From NCBI RefSeq assembly GCF_001411555.2, contig NC_049916.1, positions 9,745,295-9,809,294 of the forward strand: a DNA stretch of 64,000 bases. Direction: 5' to 3'. The stretch's first letter is position 1; every line of letters starts with the position of its first letter. The position numbers were made by a program, and so were the translations under genes. Positions 12,422 through 24,802 of this stretch are shown here, in pieces. The notes under the pieces were generated by a model. That model ran no database searches and was not told the DNA's origin. It saw only the letters and a program-made list of their open reading frames with translations. The DNA comes from Juglans regia (taxonomy: Eukaryota; Streptophyta; Magnoliopsida; Fagales; Juglandaceae).

Positions 12422-15400
12422 CTACATCATATCCTTGGTAACCAGGGGTAAAATACAGTTTGGATATAGCTCAATATCATACACATCTTCAATGCATTGG
12501 AGAGCAGCTTTTGCTAAGCTGTGAGCTACCATATTAGCCTCACGATATGCATGTGAAGCTGACCAAGTAGCAACTGAGTCAAGTATGAGTCTTGCATCTG
12601 CTATGAGACATCCACCCATGCTCCAATTGGAGGTATATTGGTTCAGTAGGTCCACGACCTGTTTTGAGTCCCCTTCTAGACAGAATTGCCTCAAACCAAG
12701 TTCCTTGTAGAAAATTGTTGCCAAAAGTAGCCCATAGGCTTTAGCATCAAAAGAATTGCCTTTTAGGGGTCTGTTAGCACGAAGGGCACCAATCATAAAG
12801 CCTTGATGATCTCTGATGAGTACATTTATGCCAATCCTCCCCTCCCTCGATTGTACAGTTGCATCCCAATTAACCTTAAACCACCCTGCTGCAAGTTTTG
12901 ACCATTTATGAGCCCCTGCTAGAGACTTGGGGTTAAGGCTAGCTTCCTGTTTGAGTGCCTCCTTGTGAGAAAAAAGATCTGCCTTAGCCTATTTAGTGAC
13001 AGCATTTGGGTGTTTAAAGGCTTTTCCATGTAGACAGTCATTCCTTCAAGACCAGATTACCCTCATTGTGACTGTTACCTCATCAAGTTCCCCTGGATCA
13101 AGAGTGTTAACAAGGGCTGACCATACATTGAAAACCAAATCACTCTGGATAGATAGCTTTTACACTTTCTTTGTTCCCTGACACCACACATCCTTAGCAG
13201 CAATACATCCCCATAGAGCATGGCCAAAGGTCTCAAATTCCTATATGCATATTAGGCATAGGCTATCCTTTACTACCTTCCTCCTTTTCAAATTAGCTAG
13301 AGTGGGAAGAGCCTCACTACACGCTCTCCATAGGGACATCTTAGTAGAAGGGGATACTTTTAATTTCCAAATAGTCCTCCACACTTGGTTGTCGCTAGCT
13401 CTGACTGAGGATTCCCCTTCTAGTTCTCTTTCCATCTCTTTGCTAAGGTGATAGCCACTCTTGACAGTGTAGATGCCATCAGTAGTAAATTGCCATATTA
13501 ACTTGTCTTCTCTCCCCATTAGGCTAATTAGAATGGCTTTGATGCCATCTATTTCCTGTTGAGAAAAAATTTCATAGAGGAGAGGTTCCGTCCATTGCTT
13601 CAATTGAGGGTCAATGAGGTCACAAACTTTGTCACACCAGCAATCTGCTTCTCGGGTTGTCAGAATTTTTTGAGAGGGGAAGGATGGTATCCATCTGTCT
13701 TGCCATATATTGACTTTGTGGCCATTCCCAACACTCCATATGAGGCCTTGCTTCAACAATTTTAAGCCTGCATATATGCCTCTCCAGGCAAAAGAAGGCC
13801 CTGTCCCCAACTAGGCTTCTAGCAACCCAACCTTGTTGAAATATTTTTGCTTCAGGATCTTGGCCACTAGGGATGTTGGATTTTGTAGGACCCTTCATCC
13901 TTGCTTCGAGAGCAAAGCTGTATTAAAGCACTTCAAGTCTCTGAATCCAAGGCCTCATATTTCCTTGTCACTGAGTTGCTTCCAATTGACCCACTGAATC
14001 TTGGAGGAATCTTCATTGAAACCCCACCAGAACTTCCTGAGCAGCTGATTTAATTTACTAGTAATAGATGCTGGTAGCAAAAACATTCCCATTGCATAAG
14101 TGGTAATGGCTTAGAGGACTGCTTTGAGTAAGATTTCCTTGCCTGCAGCAGAAAGAAACTTAGTTTTCCAATTGGTTACTCAAATCCAGGTCCTATCAAT
14201 TAGAGAGTGGAAGGAAGCAATATTTTTCCTGCCCACCAGAGCAGGTAAGCCCAGGTATCTTTCAAAATTGGTAGAGGATTGGATACCTGCTAGCTACATA
14301 ATCTGTCTTTGTATTACTTGGACAATATTCTTACTAAAAAAGATGGAAGATTTGTCTTTGTTTAAGACCTGTCCTGAGCCTTTCTCGTATAGATCCAGGA
14401 TATGAAGTACACAGTTGAGTTCCTTAGGCTTTGCTTAGCAGAACAAGAGGCTGTCATCAGCAAAGAACAGGTGGTTCACTATGACTGGGCCTCTTCCTAT
14501 TGGAGCTGGAGTTAGTCTGCCACATGCCTCTACTTGGTTTAGAAGAGAGGTGAGAGCTTCTGCACATAATATAAATAAGTATGGAGACAAGGGGTCTCCT
14601 TGTCGCAGTCCCCTAGAAGGCAAGAAACACTTTTGAGGTTCTCCATTCACAAGGATCGAGTAGGACACTGAGTTAAGGCATGCTTGGATGATGTTGATCC
14701 AGTGTAATAGAAATTCCATTTTGGTCATGATGGCTTCAATAAATTTCCATATCATAGGCCTTACTCATGTCCAGTTTAAGAGTCATGAAACCTCTTTTGC
14801 CTTTCATTCTTGAGTTCATGGAGTGTAGTATATCATAGGCTACAAGTGTATAATCAAAGATGAGCCTTCCAGGTACAAATGCGCTCTGGTTGGGGGCAAT
14901 GAGCTTGGACAGTATGGTTTTCAACCTGTTTGCAATGGTTTTAGAAACAATCTTGTATAAGACATTACACAGACTAATATGTCTGTAGTCAGCTACTTTT
15001 TTAGGGCTTTGAACTTTGGGGATGAGGGAAATGAAGGTATCATTAACATCATTGAGTGAGCCACCGTGGTTTGGAACCTTGAGAGCATAATTGCACACTT
15101 GTTCACCTACCACCTCCTAGTTTTTTTGGTAGAATTGAGTAGGAAAGCCATCAGGACCAGGAGATCCTTAGGAATTCATTTGAAAGACCGCTGCTGTAAT
15201 GTCTTCCCTAGTGAAAGGTTCATAAGCCATGCCTTAATTTCCATATCTAACTTTGCGCTCAGTGCATGCAAACAGTTCTCAAAATCCAAAGGGTAGGAAG
15301 TAGTAAATAAATAGGAGAAATAACCTGTGAAGACCTCTCCTATTCCTACCTGCTCAGTGACACATCTTTCTTGTGGATCCTCTATACATTTGATTGCATT

Positions 15401-16519
15401 GATCTTCCTTCTCTGACTTGCCTGCATGTGAAAATATTGAGTATTCCTGCCCCCATGCTTGAGCCAATGCTGCTTTGCTCTTTGACGCCACTTGAGATCA
15501 TTTGCTGTAATGGAAGAGACCACCTCCTTTTGAATTTGTTTCATAGTTGCTAAGTGCTCACCTGCACTCGTGCTCTGGAGATGGCGAACACTTTGTTTCC
15601 CCTTTGTGATATCCATGTGTTCTTGTTGCTTGATTGTCTACCTCCAGACCAGTAGGTCTTTTTGGCATACCCCAAGTTTGGTCCTTAGTAACCCGGCCTC
15701 ACATTCTGTTGTACTAGCTTTCTGCCACGCCTCACATACAACCCTCTGGCACTCTTCCTTCATTTCCCATGCCATCTCATATCTAAAGCACCACCTTTGT
15801 TTCTTTGTCCCATCATTGGTGTTATGTAAATCAATGGACAAGGGGAAACAATCAGACTTAATGGCAGCAAGGGCAGTGCACGAGCCATGGTTATAGATGT
15901 CATTCCATTCCTTGTTTCCAAGTGCTCTATCAATGTTTTCCTTTGTAAAGTCCCTGCCACTCCTATTATTCGACCAAGTAAACCTCTGCCCATATGAGTG
16001 TATGTCATTGAGTCCACAAAATTCAACTACTTGCCTAAACTCTTCAATATATTTGTATGGTCTATTGGCTCCACCCATTTTTTTGCTTTGATGGAGGATC
16101 TCATTGAAATCCCCAGCACATAGCCAAGCCATGGAGCTAGGAGGTTTGAGCATCCTCAATAATTGCCAGTTGTTGCTTCTTTTCCCAGTGTCAGGATGTC
16201 CATAGAATCCTATGAATTGCCATATTGGTCCACTACCTGCTTCCTAGATCAAGGCACTAATGTGCGATCTAGTATAATTAATGACTGTTACATTCCATAC
16301 TTCTTTCCATAAGAGGGCAATACCCCCACTAAATCCCACACAATCCATTGAGAAACACCCATCCATCTTCAAACTTCTCCTTACCACCTCCATTCTTTTA
16401 CTCCTACACTTAGTCTCCACTAGGAAAACTAAAGAGGGATACTTCTCCTTAGCTAAGTTCCTAAGGACACTAACTGTTTAAGGGTTCCCAAGCCAAACCC
16501 TCGAACAGTTCCACACCAA
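12422..16519 (-). pseudogene. LINE ORF2 remnant: endonuclease, RT, RNase H
   Basis: Broken ORF2 of the minus-strand LINE. In coding order: an endonuclease (about 16519-15638) with VETK and GDFNE motifs, whose usual SDH histidine is replaced (SDCFPL); a reverse transcriptase (about 15616-13900) with NQSAFVPGR, KLDMSKAYD and the catalytic FADD (14435-14755 block); a zinc-binding RT tail (13810-13241) with WQDRW and later Cys residues; and RNase H (about 12915-12422) starting KVNWDATV and ending in HAYREANMVAHSLAKAA. The usual RNase H Glu is Lys (FDAKAYG). Several stops and frame changes separate the blocks, including a stop early in the endonuclease that copy 2 lacks. It cannot encode one full protein. 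Confidence 0.88.
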
Positions 16520-18113
16520 AATGCTAATTGATTATGGCAGAGCTGGGAACCAGCCGCTGCCTTAACCTGGGGGATTCCTTTTGTGTCATAACTTCTCTTG
16601 GAATTCTTTGAAATAGGTTCCTGCAATGGTATACTCCTTTTACAGCCCCTCTCATATTTATTCCTGGCAAGACAATTTGAGATATCAACCAATATTAAGT
16701 TACCATTGCCTTTTGTGTGTGTTACACTGTCACGAGCTTTCCTTTTCCATTTCATTAGGGTGCTCAATGCATTATCTTTAACAGATTGCATGGTAGTGTC
16801 TGTGCCATGTAAACTACCTATTTCCATCCTATTGTTTTTGTCTTGTTGTTTTAGGCCACGATGACAATTAGTAGGTACCACCTCACTTATGTTTGAGACT
16901 TCCCGCTTTCCCAGTTCAAAATAATTTTTCATAGTTGGTTCATGAAAACCATATGTCCCTGGTGTTAGGTTGGACTCAAGATCCATTCCCACATGAGCAC
17001 CTTGGGTGTCTTGGAGTCCAGAGGGTTCTACAGAGCTATTGCCCTCATGTACGTAGGGTACTTGTATATGGTTAGAGGGTTGACTTACCTCCTGGAGTTT
17101 AAGTTGGTTCCCGAGGCAGGGATCATTAGGAATTCCTGCACTTGCACTACCATCTATTGGTGACTGAGATGGGCCTACACGAGATCCTCCTCCCTTATTT
17201 TCCGCTGATGACATCTCCAGTTTTCCCGCCAAGATTTCCGAGTTGAAACTTTGGTTGTTGTGCTGTGAATTATCCGGGACAAAACTACCCCTTCCACCTT
17301 GTTGTTCCCTCTAGTGGGTGTTTCCTCCTTGGAGCCGCCATATCTACGTCTATCAAAGATATTGGTGTTTCTGGGTTGGCCTCATAGCCATGGACCAAAT
17401 TGAGTTGAAAACTGTGTATCTCCTTGTTGAGCAGTACGTACCCGCATGCAACTTTTCCCTTTGTGATGAAGGACACCATATTGAAAACAAAAGCTTTGCA
17501 ATCTTTCATATTTAAATGAAACCCAATGATGTTTATCGCCTAGCTTCAGCCATTTTCCTCGCAACAAGGGTTTGTGGAGATCCACCACCACCCTCACTCT
17601 GAGATACCTCCCCCATGCACGACCAGCCGCCTCTGCGTCAACCCTGATGACATTGCCAATAGAAGTTGCAAATTGTTCTCCCAAATCTTCTATCATGGTT
17701 GCTAGTAGGAGGTTATGGAGTTGAACCTAGAAAGGTTCATAGCGAAACTGCAGAGCATCTATGGACATCTTTTCATCCACCTCCATCATGGTGAGGAAAT
17801 GTCTGTAAAAAAATCATGATCGTCCACTTAGGACCCTTTCTTTGTCAACCAACTAATTCTAGAACTTGATCAGAAAACATTGTTCTCCAAGCCCCTTAAA
17901 GGTTACCCACCCTTCAAGCCTCCATATTTGGGACATTGTGATCCTAAAATCTTCGTTGTTAACGCCCTTATCGGTTAGGGCCTTCCCCACTATACAATAG
18001 TTGCCCCGATTTTCCTCTCCGTTAGCACTCTCCTGCTTTACATGGAAAAAGGAGCTCTCTTCCTTGGAGAGGTGTAGTTTCTCCCGTTGTGTTGCCAAAT
18101 CCTCAGCCTCCAT
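16453..18113 (-). pseudogene. LINE ORF1 remnant: DUF4283-like and zinc knuckle
   Basis: ORF1 of the minus-strand LINE, beginning MEAEDLATQREK at 18113. The first block (18113-17859) has the pattern NYCIVGKALTDKGVN typical of DUF4283 proteins, which bind nucleic acid in plant LINEs. The middle block (17696-17382) contains the WGRYLRVRVVVDLHKPLLRG region followed by a zinc-knuckle sequence, CFQYGVLHHKGKSC, in which the second Cys is Tyr. The last block (17232-16453) is low-complexity and hydrophilic, as usual for the ORF1 tail. Stops separate the blocks. The end overlaps the start of ORF2 by about 65 bp. Confidence 0.8.
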
Positions 18114-18262
18114 TATGTATCACAGCCAAAAGAGAAAAAACAAGCTCACAGAGAGTGAGACTTTTACCTTCGACGAATCAAAGGCACTGAAACCTCACGC
18201 TTTCTCCCAGAGAAAGGGAAGGCACTCCTTTTTTCAGAGGGCCAATCTATGAGTCCTAAGTG

Positions 18263-18814
18263 TATCATGCTTGTTAATAGATGCTTCAAGCATATTCATT
18301 AAATAGGTTCAATCAAGGCTAATTAAGCAATCGTTTTTAATATTTTATTGCTTGTCGAAACTAATCTAGCATATGACAAGAGTTGAGGCGTGCATTTGCA
18401 ATAAAAAAATAGAACCAATTCTCAAATTTATTAATCATGATGATCGATTTGCTGTCTCTACAAGATTAATCGTTTTGAAATTAATCAAAGCCAACTATTT
18501 TTAATTTAAACGCAAAATTATGTTAAAAGAATATAACCACTATATTCTCACAACGCTTGTCGATAGTATATCTACATGATTGCAAACCAATTGTAATGTA
18601 TAAAAAGATGCACAAGTACTGGAAATCTATTCAAATACAATATAAACTAATATTACATATTCTCAAGCTCCAAAAATCTGCCTGGAGCATTTACAAGCAA
18701 ATACCAATATTAACAGTACACAATTAAAATAGTAGTCATATCAAACTTCTATCAAATATACGTAAGTTGCTTAGAGAAATGCAATCATCGACGACGACAG
18801 TACTTGTGAAGAAA
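18263..18814. other. 3' flank of RDR1, noncoding
   Basis: AT-rich sequence between the LINE 5' end and the RDR1 stop codon. It probably includes the former RDR1 3' UTR on the minus strand. No other feature seen. Confidence 0.4.
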
Positions 18815-21800
18815 TTATATGCTCTTGTTATCCTTCTTGATTTGCAGAAGCTTGTCATAGATACACCATGGAAAACTAAGGAAATGGGCCCTATCCATTC
18901 CCTGAGTTCCCTCATTGTGGCGACCCCAATAAGTATGATGAAATGTGACATGATACCAGGCTGATGCTTTTGCTTTTGCATTATCAGTATTGTCTGCATC
19001 ACTCCCCTCGTTGAACCAGTTCCTTGCTTCCATTCTTAGTGACTTTACAGCATATTTAATTGCATCCAGATCCCTCTTCCTATCAAAATGTTTTGACATT
19101 TTCAAAACATTGCCGCTGAGAATTTCGGCTTCAGTTTGGATTCCATAATACTCCATCATATCCCCCAACTTGTAATCATAGTCACATTTGTATTTGGAAG
19201 CATCGCTGAGGTAGTCCTCAAAGCCTTCTACTTCCATTTCAGGGTCATAATGTTGTTTTGCTAAATCCAAAGTGAAGGATGCCACAGGACTCGTGGGCGA
19301 TGCAATGTCTTTCACTTCTTGGAAAAGCTTTCCGATAACAGATTTTGATTTGTAGCTCTTTTTATTAGGCTTTTCCATAAAATCGGGATACTCTTTGACG
19401 TGTAGATAAGGAGGTATTTCGGCTACAATACCAGTTTTTGGGAAGTCAACAGCAATTGAGTGAAGCTCCGCAAGTTTCATACAGTTAGAGCTCATTGCTT
19501 TATCGGGCTCCCTATCTGCAAAGACGACGTGGGCATTATCGATGATTCCTAAATTGTCGTTGACTATATAGTCTGTGAAATACTTTTCTACTTCCTGCAA
19601 GACAACAATAACATGCTTTTCAATGACTGCATGCAAACAGGAGAGAGGAATGAAATGTTGTGTCACCAACTTTGTTTAGATATAGATGTCTATATGGAAA
19701 CACGAACTTCTTACATGTCTATATACTTCTATATATATTCTCATTGGAAATGCAAGCATAGATGATTCTCTCAATTGTTATGGACAAATGTAAAGAAATT
19801 ATCAAAATACCTCTATTGTAACATCATGATCGACTTGCTTAGCAGGTGCTGGATTATATTCCATTGGTTCAATTTGACGAGGAGGAATAAGATCAAGATC
19901 CCAAGAGACGAAGTACAAATCTCCATCCAAATCACTTCCCGAACATTCGTTTGGATGTGGTCTAAACGTACAAATAGGCAGTCATTAATATTACATATAT
20001 TCACATGTATGTCTGCATGTATGTGATGAGTCTTATGTTTTTATAGATTAAAGTCTCATATAAATGGGATATTAAACTCTTACCTCTCTCCCTTTTGTGG
20101 AAAAACAACACAATCCACCATATGATGTAGGGCTGGCACGTTCACAGCTTCGAGGACTCCCACATCTCCTGGGTGTAGACAAGGGTTTTTAGCAACAACC
20201 ACCTGACCTACACAGATGAAGTTATTTGGGTTACCGAGCTCCCTACTAAAGCGAGAAACTTGCAGAAATACTTGACCATATTCCAATGTCCTGGTTTCGT
20301 CAAGGCATCCCATCAAAGCTCTTCCATTTGGACAAAAATCTTTGTTTTCAACCGCATGTCCATCAACTTAGATGCACGGAATGTTTGAAGCATCATTGAA
20401 AGAAATGGTTCTGCATTTGGCTTGTAACCACATATAAGCATTTCCTTTAGAACTTTTGAGATCTCCCCTGCGAACATCATTTCCAGTGCCTTTTGTGCTC
20501 TCCAAGGATCTATTAATATGGCATTCAGTTTATCTATAGCCTCGCTTTGCATTTTTTTAAAAGCTCGATCCTTAACCCCGAGGTTAGACAAAAGAGTTAT
20601 TATCTGACGATTGAGAAAACAGGGCCGAAACTTACACCAATCCAAAACATCGAGTTTTGTGTTATCCGATTTGTATTTACACATGCTCTTTCTCAATGAC
20701 AACTTCACCGATGATGTCGGATCAACAGCCACAACACCTTTGTACCCTCCATATCGAATCTGAAATGCTGATGGAACAGAGTTGCAGCGTAACTTTGTTG
20801 CCACTTTGCGAGCCAATTCTTCAAATATCTTCCCTATGCCTTCTGAGAAACAATACGTGGCTTCTCCCCTCTTAACTTCTACATCGGGAATAACTTCAAT
20901 TTCATCTATGCCAACGCTGGCAGTTTCTCTAGAAGAGCCAAAAGACTGACCCAGTCTGGCACAATATTTTGCCACATTCCTTATCTCTCGAAAATCACCC
21001 ATCCATTCTCTGATATCTGCTGCAGTCAAGCCAGGTCTTGAAGCAAACATCCAAACAGAATTTTCTCGTAGCTGACTGTTTGAAAAGGCAAGAAACTCAA
21101 ACTTCTTATCCCCAATAACTATTCCATTTCTGAGAGTGGATAGTATCCTATCATAAACTCTAGTTCGCTTATCCTCCTTTGCAGATGATGAACGTGGAGA
21201 TAAAGCTATTGAGTACATTTTATCTAAGTCCTCATCGACAAAAGAAACACGCAGGAAATTGTCAATATCTTCAGGATAATGGCGCAATACTCTGTTGGAG
21301 AGATTCAACTCTGGACCACCGAAGTATACTTTAGATGGAGTGATTTGAACCCTGTGTATATATACTAGCCCATCATCTATAGAAATAGCAGTTGTTTGAA
21401 ATCGAGTAGATGCTGCGTATCTTTTGTACTCCTCCATGAGCCATTTCACAGGTTCATAGCAGCAGTCCTTCAAATGAAAAAGCTTGTCCAGGGCACTTTC
21501 TATCATGTTGATTTTGATTCTCTTTGGATCGACCAACCTATAAAAATCGTTAACAATTGCTGGCCCAGGAACACATCCATGCTGAATCAAAGAGTTGATC
21601 TTAAACAAGATTTTATATGGCAGGTCAAAGCGTGTGGGTGGATTCACAATGGGCACAAGAACTGAGCTGAATGAGTAAGGAGAGCCTTCTATCAATCCAA
21701 ATTGGTTTTTATTTCCTTTACAATGGAAAAAATCAAGACGTAATTTCCCAAGCCGCCTCTTTTTTGGAAGCTCCAAACATAGAGCATAAGATTGGCCAAT

Positions 21801-22143
21801 GCGGCTGGATGGAGTGAAATCAACTTCTCTGACCCACTCATAATGACGAACATCAGATACATCTTTCACATATATCCTTGGAGCACCAAGTAACTAGCAA
21901 AATAGACAAGATAGAAGAAAAAGGGTGGCAATTTCGACACAAAAACCATTAATATCAGTAGACTGTAATAATATAAAAAATGCTTGTAAGAAAGAGTATA
22001 GCAACCTGGATGAGAAGAAATTTTGTTGCTTGACCACGTGGAAGATATAGCTCAATCTTCCTAATGTTCTCGAAAGAGATCTCAAACTTGTACTCTTTGG
22101 AAAGATGGGAAAAAAAGAAAAACAAGTTTTTGGCGCCAAAAGA
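18815..22143 (-). pseudogene. RDR1: RDR1-type RNA-dependent RNA polymerase, copy 1, truncated and frameshifted
   Basis: Homologue of plant RDR1, which copies single-stranded RNA into double-stranded RNA in antiviral silencing. Recognisable exons: remnant exon 1 (22143-22006, KFEISFENIRKIELYLPRGQ), exon 2 (21893-20084), exon 3 (19961-19811) with the catalytic CSGSDLDGD motif, and exon 4 (19594-18815). Junctions fit GT/AG rules: the donor after ATCCAG, acceptor GCTAG before TTACTTG, donor GAGAG/GTAAGAG, acceptor TTTAG, donor GAG/GTATTT and acceptor TTGCAG. The remnant totals about 950 codons against roughly 1,100 in the family. The N-terminal 150 or so residues are missing: a TAA lies in frame at 22144-22146. 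A 1-bp deletion near 20331 shifts frame and gives TGA before the catalytic exon. Relative to copy 2 it also lacks 12 codons near 20234. Exon 4 is open to its stop. It is almost certainly not functional as full-length RDR1. Confidence 0.9.
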
Positions 22144-22265
22144 TTAGTACAACTACTTCTAGCCGAAGTATACTCAAGCTAACGTAGGCATGGGCTGGGG
22201 AGCCCACCTCACTCTTAAGTGAAAAGTGGCAGCATGTAATTGCATTCTAAGGGAAGGAACATTGA

Positions 22266-24797
22266 TGTAACGCCCCAAATCCGGGTGGCTTGGAGAATTA
22301 CTACTTGTCACTCATAAACATGTCTCCCAACACATCCAAAGAAAAATTCTCCAAAAACTTTATAAATGAAATCAATCTCAAATCTTCTCAATAATCTCAT
22401 TACAAACTCCACACAAACTTTAATGCAATAATAATAAATCAAAGGGGTCCATAACCTCCCTGTAATAGTAACATACCAAACTGAAAACACCATAGGTCCT
22501 ACTAAACCCAAACATATAATTAAAACTCAAAGGCATTAAAAACTAAGAACATCAAGAGTCCTTATTCCAACTACATCTCCTCAGCTTAACCATGTTCACC
22601 AATCTAATCCAGGTCCTCATTTGGACTCTCCACATCATCTGAAAAATATTATCATGATAGGGGGTGAGTTATCACAACTCAGTAAGCAGAAATCATATGT
22701 TAGCGTGCAAACATGAGCATTTACAAAGTAGAGCATGCAAAATAAAATATTTTCCAGAGTTATCTTGTAAAACAAAACATATTTCAAAAATAACAGAGCG
22801 ATGGTTTTAAGACAGTAAAACCCATAGTACTTTGGCATAACATAAACTGAATATCATCATCAGATCAAAACAGAGTATCAAACAGAGCAAAGACCATGTT
22901 TCACCCCCGTGGTAGGGTTGTGCTAACCCCGGTGGCCAAACCAGGCAGAGACAGATGTGAAATCTTTCCTTTATTCTTCTCGGAGCCCCGAGTGTGCACA
23001 CAGGAAAGACCACAATAAAACCACTTTGTTTCTAAAGTGGGTGCACTCAGAGACAGAGAAGTTGGTACCAACCCAAACAGAGCAGAGCAGAGCAAAGCAG
23101 AGACAGAGTCAGATACGAAAACCAGTACACCATGCCAAAGGTTTTCAGATGTTATATCAAAATAATACATAGTACCAAAACAGAATCAGACAGTTTACAC
23201 ACGCTGAACACAAAAGCCAGAACATCTTTCTAAATAAATGCACAACTTTTCATATTCTCAATATCGCTCTTTTTCCAGATTTCAGAAACCACATGACAGA
23301 ATTTAGCTCATGTCTACACAATGCATGTCAGAACATATTTTTCTCTTTTTCGTACAGATTTCATGAGTATGCAAATAAATGACCGAGGTTGGTTTTGTTT
23401 TTTCCCAAGTTCTCATTTCACCACAAAAATATGCAAAGTTTTCTAGAAAATCAACCTCAGTCTCAAATAATTAGTGTAAGGCCTAGCATAGGAACCCCGC
23501 TTACCTGACTCCTGCAGCGTATTATCTAAGCCTTGAAAATGATCTCTATCAATCTCGTCACCTATTCATAAAAATAATATAGATACGCTGAGTATTAAAC
23601 GATAATTGACATAACGCCCATCTAATAATTAACACTCATAATCTCAACCCATAATATAGCAAAAACAACTCACTAATACTACTAAAAGTAATTTGGACAG
23701 CCAGCATTTCAACCCGAAAATACCATATTCTAATTTTAACAATTACCAAAACACCCACCAATATCCACGTCAAACACAAATAACCAAAATATCAACCCCA
23801 CCTCAAAGGCCCCTAACTCCAAGCAATCATCACAACTCAACCACAATGCAGCTCCAACTATTAATCTCCACTCCCAACGGTCAAATAGAAACCCATATAG
23901 CATAAAAACAACCCCCAAACAATCCCAAGCATTACTCGATTTACTGCTCGACCAACCCAAAATAATTCACAATTCCAAGACCATTCCAATACAAAGTGTT
24001 TGTTTATTCACAAAAAGTGCTTGAGAACTCACAACTACACTTCCAAAATATTTCATTGAAGTGAAATAAACTGACTTGAGGTGAAGTGTGTGTGCGTGCG
24101 TGTAAGACCGAGACCGAGCATGGCTTACCAGTGAAAGAAAAGAATAGATTCTCCGGAATTAGCTTCACTGATTACACGAGAAACTGAAAACTGAAAGTCC
24201 AAAATTAGGAATCACAAGCCACGGAGACCCAAGAACCGACGAAAATGCAACTCAAACTCACGGCAACCAAAACTGTATAGATGAGAAACATCAAAATAAA
24301 TAAATACCAAAAGCAGAAACTGCACACTACAGCAAGGGAATCCAAAAACCAAAGGAATGAAGATGAAACTCTTACCAGTCGAAAATGGAGGGATGCGAAG
24401 TGATGCCCGTGTGTTGCAGAGGAAAACCGAAATGCACAATGGAGAGAAAAACAGAGGAATGCAGGAAACGGTAACCGAAACCAGTGCTGCGCAAGAAAGA
24501 AACCGAACTTGAGGAAACTTGGGCAGAGAATCGGAACCCACAGACTAACGCAGCAACAAGAAAAAAAAAATGAAACCGAAAAGGAAAATAGAGAGACGTG
24601 GGAGAAACAAAGTTGCGGAAGAAACTGAAACCAAAAGAAAACTGACCGTGCGAGAAGAAAGGGAGAAAGAAACGGAAAATAGAGGAGAGCTCTTACCTCC
24701 CTAAATGACGCCGTTCGGGACCCTTACTAAACACTAAAATGGCTGGGCCATTTACACGCCAGGTCCGGGCCACTTGATGAAGAATCTGGGCCTTACA
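22266..24797. mobile_element. Solo LTR D (2.53 kb, TSD ATTGA), absent from copy 2
   Basis: A 2532-bp element starting TGTAACGCCCC and ending GGCCTTACA, flanked by perfect ATTGA duplications (22261-22265 and 24798-24802). Copy 2 has the uninterrupted site at 55970-55974 with a single ATTGA, so this is a clean insertion after the copies separated. It is related to LTRs B and C: it shares GCCAAAGGTTTTCAG and the GCTTACCTGA motif. No gag-pol domain is present. It lies about 120 bp upstream of the RDR1 remnant. The conserved hairpin is at 22665-22681. Confidence 0.93.
22665..22681. other. Conserved LTR hairpin, copy in LTR D
   Basis: TGAGTT and AACTCA form a perfect 6-bp stem around a 5-nt loop, 399 bases from the left LTR terminus. 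Confidence 0.5.
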
Positions 24798-24802
24798 ATT
24801 GA

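Larger units (their letters stand above)
12335..18262 (-). mobile_element. LINE (L1-type with RNase H), minus strand, copy 1
   Basis: Near full-length non-LTR retrotransposon of about 5.9 kb, read right to left: 5' leader, ORF1 (DUF4283-like, zinc knuckle), ORF2 (endonuclease, reverse transcriptase, zinc-binding RT tail, RNase H), and an A-rich 3' tail seen as a T-rich run at 12335-12350. The 8-mer TATCATGC flanks it at 12327-12334 and 18263-18270 and is a candidate target duplication. The insertion lies about 550 bp downstream of the RDR1 stop codon. Copy 2 has the same insertion with the same flanks, so it predates the duplication. Confidence 0.85.
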
